Source: Octadecabacter sp.
Lineage (GTDB): Bacteria; Pseudomonadota; Alphaproteobacteria; Rhodobacterales; Rhodobacteraceae
Assembly: GCA_003533975.1 (NCBI GenBank)
Contig: DQCL01000320.1
Location: 1 to 5,971 of the forward strand
Reading direction: 5' to 3'
Length of the DNA stretch: 5,971 bases
Shown: one piece after another, positions 1 to 3,981 of the stretch
Numbering within the stretch: position 1 is the first letter of the stretch
Layout of the letters: each line of letters begins with the position of its first letter
Notes under the pieces: model-generated
Seen by the model: only the letters and a program-made list of their open reading frames with translations
What the model was told of the DNA's origin: nothing
Database searches by the model: none
Program-made: the position numbers and the translations under genes

Positions 1-474
1 CATCGGGATCATGGCGGGGAAGTTAAACGGTGTAATTCCTGCAGTCACACCAAGGGCTTGGCGCATGGAGTAGATATCAATGCCAGGGCCAGCACCGTCG
101 GTGTATTCACCCTTCAAAAGTTCAGGCGCGCCGATGCAATATTCGACAACTTCGAGGCCACGCTGAACGTCGCCCTTCGCGTCCGGCAGTGTTTTGCCGT
201 GCTCACGGGACAGGGCCTCTGCCAGTTTGTCCATGTCGCGGTTCAGCAGGCCGACAAAGGCCATCATCACGCGCGCGCGGCGCTGTGGGTTTGTCGCGGC
301 CCATGCAGGCTGTGCTTTGGCAGCGATTTCAACGGCTTGATCCAGCTCAGCGACTGAGGCGAGCGGCACTTTGGCCTGCACTTCGCCGGTGGCTGGGTTG
401 AAGACGTCAGCGAAACGGCCGGACGTGCCTTTGACGTGCGCGCCGCCGATGTAGTGGGTAAGTTCTGTTGTCAT
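1..474 (-). CDS. mmsA: Methylmalonate-semialdehyde dehydrogenase (CoA-acylating), N-terminal part
   Basis: The 158 codons present encode the N-terminal part of an aldehyde dehydrogenase of the MmsA type; the gene continues past the left edge, so it is 5'-complete and 3'-truncated by the window. The family (about 500 residues) oxidises methylmalonate semialdehyde, and usually malonate semialdehyde, to propionyl-CoA or acetyl-CoA with NAD+ and CoA, in valine and myo-inositol breakdown in the cytoplasm. Visible signs are the start MTTELTHYIGG, the NPATGEV segment (residues 26-32), REHGKTLPDAKGDVQRGLEVVE (90-111) and the GVTAGITPFNFPAMIPM block (142-158), whose Asn151 is the conserved catalytic-pocket Asn. 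The catalytic Cys lies outside the window. The ATG at 474 follows a GGGAGG ribosome site (480-485 on the plus strand) at 5 bases. It is transcribed away from the LysR gene, which probably regulates it. The family call is confident; substrate preference is inferred. Confidence 0.93.
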   Translation of the reverse strand, partial: MTTELTHYIGGAHVKGTSGRFADVFNPATGEVQAKVPLASVAELDQAVEIAAKAQPAWAATNPQRRARVMMAFVGLLNRDMDKLAEALSREHGKTLPDAKGDVQRGLEVVEYCIGAPELLKGEYTDGAGPGIDIYSMRQALGVTAGITPFNFPAMIPM

Positions 475-506
475 GATCGCCTCCCAGCGTTGTATGAGTC
501 ACCCTT

Positions 507-535
507 ATCATAGTCTTGCATTTTCGCCCGTTAAA
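507..535 (-). promoter_or_regulatory. Predicted sigma70-type promoter of mmsA
   Basis: Read on the minus strand, a -35 element TTTAAC (plus positions 530-535) and a -10 element TATGAT (507-512) are separated by exactly 17 bases. Transcription would begin near position 500, giving a leader of about 25 bases before the mmsA ATG. The -10 matches the consensus at 5 of 6 positions and the -35 at 4 of 6. The spacer contains one of the two repeated LysR-like half-sites, so factor binding there would directly affect this promoter. Confidence 0.6.
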
Positions 536-570
536 GCGTCAGTATGGCAAATTCATATTGCAAAAATGCA
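517..570. promoter_or_regulatory. Candidate LysR-type operator: two inverted 11-base elements
   Basis: The element TGCATTTTCGC (517-527, plus strand) recurs inverted as GCAAAAATGCA (560-570), differing at one base; an 8-base core, TGCATTTT/AAAATGCA, is an exact inverted match. Centres are 43 bases apart, about four helical turns. Relative to the predicted mmsA start site, the distal copy lies near -65 and the proximal one inside the -35/-10 spacer. This is the layout usual for the recognition and activation sites of LysR regulators. The distal copy also ends at the ribosome site of the LysR gene, suggesting autoregulation. The repeat is seen directly; binding is inferred. Confidence 0.5.
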
Positions 571-573
571 GGA
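570..573 (+). promoter_or_regulatory. Ribosome binding site that fixes the LysR start
   Basis: AGGA lies 5 bases before the ATG at 579. The in-frame TTG at 516 has no comparable site and would add a 21-residue tail not found in LysR proteins, so 579 is the preferred start. Confidence 0.7.
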
Positions 574-578
574 CGGCT

Positions 579-1460
579 ATGGCAAGTTGGGACGATATGC
601 GGGTGTTTCTGGCAGTTGCGCGGGCGGAAAGCCTAAGCCGCGCGGCACCGACGTTGCGAATGGATGCGGCCACTGTCGGGCGACGCATCGCGCGGCTTGA
701 GTCCGGCCTTGGTGCTGCATTGTTCGTGAAATCGCCACAAGGGTACGCACTAACCGACCTTGGGCTGCGCATGCGGGATCATGCCACCGATGCTGAGGCG
801 TCGCTGACCCAAGCTATCGAGGAAGCACGCGGGGATCAGGCGGGTTTAACAGGACAAATCCGTATTGGGGCGCCTGATGGGGCTGCGAACTATTTGTTGC
901 CGCAGGTGTGCGCGGCCCTTGCCGCCGAAAACCCTGGACTGGAAATTCAAGTGCTTGCTTTGCCGCGTTTGGTGAACCTGTCCAAGCGTGAGGCTGATAT
1001 GGCGATCACGGTGTCGCCTCCGCAAGCAGGGCGGCTGACGGTGCAAAAGGTGAGCGATTATCGCCTTCACTTGGCTGCACCTAAAAGTGAAACGATTGAG
1101 AAGATGGATGACCTCAAAAGGCATCGCATTGTCGGCTACATCCCCGACATGATTTTCGACAAAGAATTAGACTACCTCGGCGATCTCGGGGCAGACGGTG
1201 TTCAGGTGGCGTCCAATTCGGTTGCAGTGCAAGTTATGGCACTGCGCAGTGGGGCGGGGGTTGGCATTATGCATGACTTCGCGCTGCCATTCGCGCCAGA
1301 ATTAAAGCGTGTTCTGGTTGACCAGCTGTCCCTAACGCGGTCCTTTTACCTCGTGCGGCACGTCAGTGACCGGTCTTCTGACCGCCTAAACCGCTTTGCT
1401 GTGGCCCTAAATCAGGGGTTGAAGGCCGAGATTTCGCGTCTGGAGCGTCTGGTTGCTTGA
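579..1460 (+). CDS. LysR-type transcriptional regulator, divergent from mmsA
   Basis: This is a 293-residue cytoplasmic DNA-binding regulator, close to the usual 290-310 of the family. Residues 4-63 form the N-terminal winged helix-turn-helix (WDDMRVFLAVARAESLSRAA, then the recognition helix around ATVGRRIARLE, then LFVKSPQGYALTDLG). A linker helix spans about 64-90, and residues 92-293 are the periplasmic-binding-protein-like effector domain (GQIRIGAPDGAANYLLPQV; ADMAITVSPP; SGAGVGIMHDFALP). The ATG at 579 was chosen for its AGGA site and for the family-typical N-terminus. Gene arrangement and the shared 104-base intergenic region with repeated elements suggest it controls mmsA and itself, perhaps in response to a valine-pathway metabolite. 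The effector is unknown and the regulatory target is inferred. No terminator is seen after it, so some read-through into the CBS gene is possible. Confidence 0.92.
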   Translation: MASWDDMRVFLAVARAESLSRAAPTLRMDAATVGRRIARLESGLGAALFVKSPQGYALTDLGLRMRDHATDAEASLTQAIEEARGDQAGLTGQIRIGAPDGAANYLLPQVCAALAAENPGLEIQVLALPRLVNLSKREADMAITVSPPQAGRLTVQKVSDYRLHLAAPKSETIEKMDDLKRHRIVGYIPDMIFDKELDYLGDLGADGVQVASNSVAVQVMALRSGAGVGIMHDFALPFAPELKRVLVDQLSLTRSFYLVRHVSDRSSDRLNRFAVALNQGLKAEISRLERLVA

Positions 1461-1512
1461 CTCCAACACAGGCTGGACGCGACACTTGAGTGATTAACAA
1501 TAGGAGATTGCC

Positions 1513-1950
1513 ATGATCGTGTCCCAAATCCTCAACTCCAAAGACACTGGCGGCGTTATCACGCTGACCTCTGATGCATCTGTTTCTGATGCTGCCGGCA
1601 TTATGTCGGACAAACGGATTGGTACAATTGTGGTCAGTGATGATGGTGGCGCGACGCCTGCGGGTATTTTGTCTGAGCGTGACATCGTACGTGAATTGGG
1701 TCGGCAGGGGCCGAGCTGCATGACACGACTTGTCAGCGATTTGATGACCAAAAAGCTGATTACCTGCAGCCCGTCTGATACGTCTGACAGCGTGCTCACC
1801 AAGATGACCGAAGGGCGCTTTCGCCACATGCCTGTGATGGATGGTGACACGATGGTTGGTCTGGTTTCCATCGGGGACGCGGTTAAAGCACGTCTTGCAG
1901 AACTGGCAGCTGAGCGTGATGCGCTGACTGGCATGGTTATGGGGCACTAG
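1513..1950 (+). CDS. Tandem CBS-domain protein
   Basis: This 145-residue soluble protein consists almost entirely of two CBS domains, at about residues 7-66 and 75-130. Typical signatures are visible: SDAAGIMSDKRIGTIVVSDDG then GILSERDIVRELG in the first, and VLTKMTEGRFRHMPVMDG then GLVSIGDAVKARL in the second. Such Bateman modules bind adenine nucleotides (AMP, ATP, SAM, NADH) in the cleft between repeats; stand-alone versions are common in alphaproteobacteria and mostly lack an assigned partner. No catalytic or membrane domain is attached. The ATG at 1513 follows AGGAG (1502-1506) at 6 bases. It lies 52 bases after the LysR gene and 60 bases before coaD, all on one strand, so it may share a transcript with coaD. 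The domain call is firm; the cellular role is not known. Confidence 0.93.
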   Translation: MIVSQILNSKDTGGVITLTSDASVSDAAGIMSDKRIGTIVVSDDGGATPAGILSERDIVRELGRQGPSCMTRLVSDLMTKKLITCSPSDTSDSVLTKMTEGRFRHMPVMDGDTMVGLVSIGDAVKARLAELAAERDALTGMVMGH

Positions 1951-2000
1951 CACACTTGCATTCTTGCTCGTGATGGGGTGTTTTGCCCTTCAAACTAGAT

Positions 2001-2005
2001 GAGGA
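2001..2005 (+). promoter_or_regulatory. Ribosome binding site that fixes the coaD start
   Basis: GAGGA ends 5 bases before the ATG at 2011. An in-frame ATG at 1999 overlaps this site and would leave it unusable, so the downstream ATG, which gives the family-typical N-terminus MRIGLYPGTFDP, is preferred. Confidence 0.8.
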
Positions 2006-2010
2006 CTACC

Positions 2011-2502
2011 ATGCGCATTGGGCTCTATCCGGGGACGTTTGATCCCGTCACATTGGGGCACGTCGATATTATTCGGCGTGCTTGTTCATTGGTCGACAAG
2101 CTGGTTATCGGCGTCGCGATTAACCGCGATAAGGGGCCGTTGTTTAACCTTGAAGAGCGTGTCGCGATGATCGAGGCGGAATGCGCTGTGCTGTCCGGGG
2201 AAACCGGATGTGAGATTGTCGCACATCCGTTTGAGAACTTGCTGATTGATTGCGCCAAGGATGTTGGCGCTGGGATCATCATCCGTGGCCTGCGGGCTGT
2301 CGCTGATTTTGAGTATGAATATCAGATGGTTGGCATGAACCGCCAGTTGAACAATTCCATTGAGACAGTGTTCTTGATGGCCGAAGCCCAACATCAGGCG
2401 ATTGCATCAAAGCTGGTGAAAGAGATTGCGCGATTGGGCGGAGATGTGAGCAAGTTCGTCACGCCCTCTGTGGAACGTGCCCTGAAAGAACGGTTGAAAT
2501 AG
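2011..2502 (+). CDS. coaD: Phosphopantetheine adenylyltransferase (PPAT)
   Basis: It catalyses the reversible transfer of AMP from ATP to 4'-phosphopantetheine, giving dephospho-CoA and pyrophosphate, the penultimate step of coenzyme A synthesis in the cytoplasm. The 163 residues match the usual 157-170. The nucleotidyltransferase signature GTFDPVTLGH occupies residues 8-17, including the TxGH motif with His17. The substrate and ATP-binding IIRGLRAVADFEYEYQM segment is at 90-106, and the C-terminal IASKLVKEIARLGGDVSKFVTPSV block is at 131-153. All expected catalytic-loop residues appear intact. The gene follows the CBS-domain gene by 60 bases and ends just before a strong hairpin terminator shared with the convergent gap gene. 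No clear promoter is visible in the 60-base gap, so co-transcription with the CBS gene is likely but unproven. Confidence 0.97.
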   Translation: MRIGLYPGTFDPVTLGHVDIIRRACSLVDKLVIGVAINRDKGPLFNLEERVAMIEAECAVLSGETGCEIVAHPFENLLIDCAKDVGAGIIIRGLRAVADFEYEYQMVGMNRQLNNSIETVFLMAEAQHQAIASKLVKEIARLGGDVSKFVTPSVERALKERLK

Positions 2503-2511
2503 CCGTCTAAG

Positions 2512-2544
2512 AAAAAAGGCCGCTCCGATTTGGGGCGGCCTTTT
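2512..2544. terminator. Bidirectional intrinsic terminator between coaD and gap
   Basis: Arms AAAAGGCCGCTCC (2514-2526) and GGGGCGGCCTTTT (2532-2544) form a 13-pair stem with one G-U pair and a 5-base loop. On the plus strand it ends in four T's after coaD. On the minus strand the six A's at 2512-2517 give a run of six T's, ending transcripts from gap, whose stop codon is 21 bases upstream on that strand. Convergent gene order fits a shared terminator. Confidence 0.88.
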
Positions 2545-2564
2545 GTACGTGTCTCAAGTCAAAT

Positions 2565-3569
2565 TTAGATGAGTTTACCCATCGCAACGGCTGTGTCGCC
2601 CATGCGGTTGGAGAAGCCCCATTCGTTGTCATACCATGTCAGGATGCGGCAAAGGTTGCCGTCCATAACTTTGGTCTGGTCTGTCGCGAAGATGGATGAA
2701 TGTGGGTCGTGGTTGAAGTCCATGGACACCAGTTTACTATCTGTCACGCCCAATACACCCTTGAGCGGGCCAGAAGAAGCGGCCGCGTGGATTAGTTCGT
2801 TGATTTCTTCGATCGTTGTATCGCGCTTGGTTTCAAATGTCAGATCAACGCAGGAAACGTTCGGCGTCGGAACGCGGATCGCAACTCCGTCAAGAATGCC
2901 GTCAAGTTCAGGAAGCACGAGGCCAACAGCCTTGGCAGCCCCTGTTGATGTTGGAATCATGGACATTGCCGCAGCACGGGCGCGGTAAAGGTCGCTGTGC
3001 ATCGTGTCCAAGGTCGGCTGGTCACCTGTGTAGCTGTGCACCGTCGTCATAAAGCCGCGTTTGATGCCGATGTTGTCGTTCAGAACCTTGGCGACCGGCG
3101 CCAAACAGTTCGTTGTGCAAGAGGCGTTGGAGACAATAATATCGTCTGACGTTAGCGTGCCATCGTTCACACCGTAAACGATCGTTTTATCCGCATCTTT
3201 TCCAGGTGCAGAGATCAGTACGCGGGAAGACCCGTTTTCAATGTGTGCTTGGCAGGCCTCTTTAGACTTAAAGATGCCGGTACACTCCAGCACGATATCA
3301 ACATCAGCCCAAGGCAGATCAGCTGGGTTACGCAGTGCAGTTACCTTAATCGGGCCGCGACCTACGTCGATTGTATCAGCGGTTGTTGTGACCGGATGGG
3401 GAAAGCGTCCGTGAACCGAGTCGTACTGCAGCAGGTGCGCGTTTGTTTCTACTGGCCCAAGGTCGTTAATCGCGATGACGTCGATATCCGTGCGGCCGGA
3501 TTCGATAATTGCACGCAAAACATTGCGTCCGATGCGGCCGAAGCCATTGATTGCTACTTTTACGGTCAT
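2565..3569 (-). CDS. gap: Glyceraldehyde-3-phosphate dehydrogenase, type I
   Basis: This enzyme oxidises and phosphorylates glyceraldehyde 3-phosphate to 1,3-bisphosphoglycerate with NAD(P)+, reversibly, in glycolysis, Entner-Doudoroff flux and gluconeogenesis; it acts as a cytoplasmic tetramer. The 334 residues are standard length. The Rossmann motif NGFGRIGRN is at residues 8-16, followed by INDLG at 34-38. The catalytic block [12 protein letters not shown] (147-158) contains Cys151. The partner His178 is in TVHSYTGDQ, and the C-terminal [12 protein letters not shown] spans 312-323. Asp36 at the end of strand 2 favours NAD, but cofactor use is an inference. ATG 3569 has GGAGG (3575-3579 on the plus strand) 5 bases upstream. 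The frame stays open to 3638, but that extension lacks family similarity and covers the presumed promoter. A LacI-like palindrome lies over the upstream region. Confidence 0.97.
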   Translation of the reverse strand: MTVKVAINGFGRIGRNVLRAIIESGRTDIDVIAINDLGPVETNAHLLQYDSVHGRFPHPVTTTADTIDVGRGPIKVTALRNPADLPWADVDIVLECTGIFKSKEACQAHIENGSSRVLISAPGKDADKTIVYGVNDGTLTSDDIIVSNASCTTNCLAPVAKVLNDNIGIKRGFMTTVHSYTGDQPTLDTMHSDLYRARAAAMSMIPTSTGAAKAVGLVLPELDGILDGVAIRVPTPNVSCVDLTFETKRDTTIEEINELIHAAASSGPLKGVLGVTDSKLVSMDFNHDPHSSIFATDQTKVMDGNLCRILTWYDNEWGFSNRMGDTAVAMGKLI

Positions 3570-3617
3570 GGGAGCCTCCAGTCTTGGATCAGCGGGTTTA
3601 GCAACATTTGCTGCTAC

Positions 3618-3631
3618 TGTTGGCGCTAACA
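3618..3631. promoter_or_regulatory. LacI-family-like operator at the gap promoter
   Basis: TGTTGGCGCTAACA is a 14-base palindrome with a central GC and only one mismatched pair (G/T at the fifth position of each arm). This form is typical of LacI/GalR-family operators. It lies 49-62 bases upstream of the gap ATG and overlaps the presumed -10 region, where a bound repressor would block transcription. CceR, a LacI-family regulator of central carbon genes known in Rhodobacter sphaeroides, is a natural candidate, but no regulator gene lies in this window and the assignment is inference. Confidence 0.5.
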
Positions 3632-3655
3632 TCCCCAAAAAAACCCAAAGGTCAA
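3626..3655 (-). promoter_or_regulatory. Possible promoter of gap
   Basis: On the minus strand a strong -35, TTGACC (plus 3650-3655), is followed 18 bases later by a weak -10, TGTTAG (3626-3631), or 17 bases later by ATGTTA. A good TTGAC-type -35 with a degenerate -10 is common in Rhodobacter-type promoters. Start of transcription would fall near 3619, giving a leader of about 50 bases. The spacer is rich in T and G. Confidence 0.4.
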
Positions 3656-3671
3656 CCCGTCTGCCCCAGAT

Positions 3672-3815
3672 CTAGCGCCAGATTGCCATCCAGCTCATCA
3701 AACTAATGATCTTTCGACCCAGAAACACCACGGCGTTCAGGTGTAAGACATAATGGTCGAAAACGAAAAACGCGGCGATAACCGCGAACAAGATAAAGGC
3801 GATGCGTGTTGTCAT
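3672..3815 (-). CDS. Small single-helix membrane protein upstream of gap
   Basis: ATG at 3815 opens a 47-residue frame ending in TAG. The product starts MTTRIAFILFAVIAAFFVFD, with a hydrophobic helix at about residues 5-19 after one positive charge. It continues through DHYVLHLNAVVFLGRK to a second amphipathic, Trp-rich stretch ending SWMAIWR. It should be an inner-membrane peptide with one or two helices. From memory, short proteins with a similar FLARK...W.AFWR ending occur beside gap genes in Rhodobacteraceae; I could not check this. It is on the same strand as gap with 102 bases between them. No strong ribosome site precedes the ATG, which lowers confidence in the start. Function is unknown; a link to GAPDH or to the membrane side of carbon metabolism is only suggested by position. 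Confidence 0.68.
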   Translation of the reverse strand: MTTRIAFILFAVIAAFFVFDHYVLHLNAVVFLGRKIISLMSWMAIWR

Positions 3816-3926
3816 GGGGCAGGGATAGCAGGTCCCGCGTGAAGGGGGAAATCATAGATTTGCAGGCGGGTTATTCGACGTGAGCCATGGTATTTTCAAT
3901 GGGTGATTGAATGCGTGCTGAAACAG
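3816..3926. other. Intergenic stretch between small membrane protein gene and terminator
   Basis: No coding frame worth reporting is seen here. On the minus strand a possible weak promoter for the small gene is TTGAAA (plus 3894-3899) with AATAAC (3870-3875) 18 bases downstream; a lone TATGAT (3851-3856) is another -10 candidate without a good -35. An inverted repeat at 3895-3911 overlaps the first -35. Confidence 0.4.
3895..3911. repeat. Perfect inverted repeat TTCAAT-N5-ATTGAA
   Basis: Two exact 6-base arms are separated by GGGTG. The repeat overlaps a possible -35 element for the small membrane protein gene and lies 18 bases from the autotransporter-gene terminator. It could be an operator for an unidentified dimeric regulator, but a repeat this short in AT-rich intergenic DNA may also be chance. 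Confidence 0.45.
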
Positions 3927-3955
3927 AAAAACGGCGCCGGTTTAGGGCGCCGTTT
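3927..3955 (-). terminator. Intrinsic terminator of the autotransporter gene
   Basis: Arms AAACGGCGCC (3929-3938) and GGCGCCGTTT (3946-3955) form a perfect 10-pair stem with a 7-base loop. On the minus strand the hairpin runs into five T's (3931-3927), placed 26 bases after the stop codon of the autotransporter gene. Only three T's follow on the plus strand, so its main direction is minus. Confidence 0.85.
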
Positions 3956-3981
3956 GAGAGGGAGACAGAATATGATGCCAT

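Noticed and set aside
58..401. Plus-strand open frames of 99 and 70 codons near the left edge
   Set aside because: They are antisense to mmsA, whose translation matches the family over its entire visible length.
516..578. TTG-initiated 21-residue N-terminal extension of the LysR regulator
   Set aside because: The extension has no family similarity and lies across the predicted mmsA promoter and operator; the ATG at 579 has a proper ribosome site and typical LysR N-terminus.
1363..1953. Long open frames on the minus strand opposite the CBS-domain gene (up to 196 codons)
   Set aside because: The translation is rich in His, Arg and Cys with no recognisable motif, and it lies fully antisense to a clear tandem-CBS gene; a shadow of GC-rich codon use.
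1951..2010. Possible promoter or terminator between the CBS gene and coaD
   Set aside because: TTGCAT/TTGCTC hexamers occur, but no -10 at proper spacing and no stable hairpin with a T-run could be found.
2569..3052. Plus-strand open frames inside gap
   Set aside because: They are antisense to a well-conserved GAPDH and show no domain features or ribosome site.
3596..3630. Imperfect hairpin (TTAGC..GCTAA with AACA..TGTT) in the gap leader
   Set aside because: It has a 3-base bulge, and its upstream arm overlaps the -10 region, so it would not be fully transcribed; the shorter palindrome at 3618-3631 explains most of the symmetry better.
3570..3638. N-terminal extension of GAPDH by 23 residues
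   Set aside because: The extension is not part of the family and covers the promoter/operator region; the ATG at 3569 has a strong GGAGG at the right distance.
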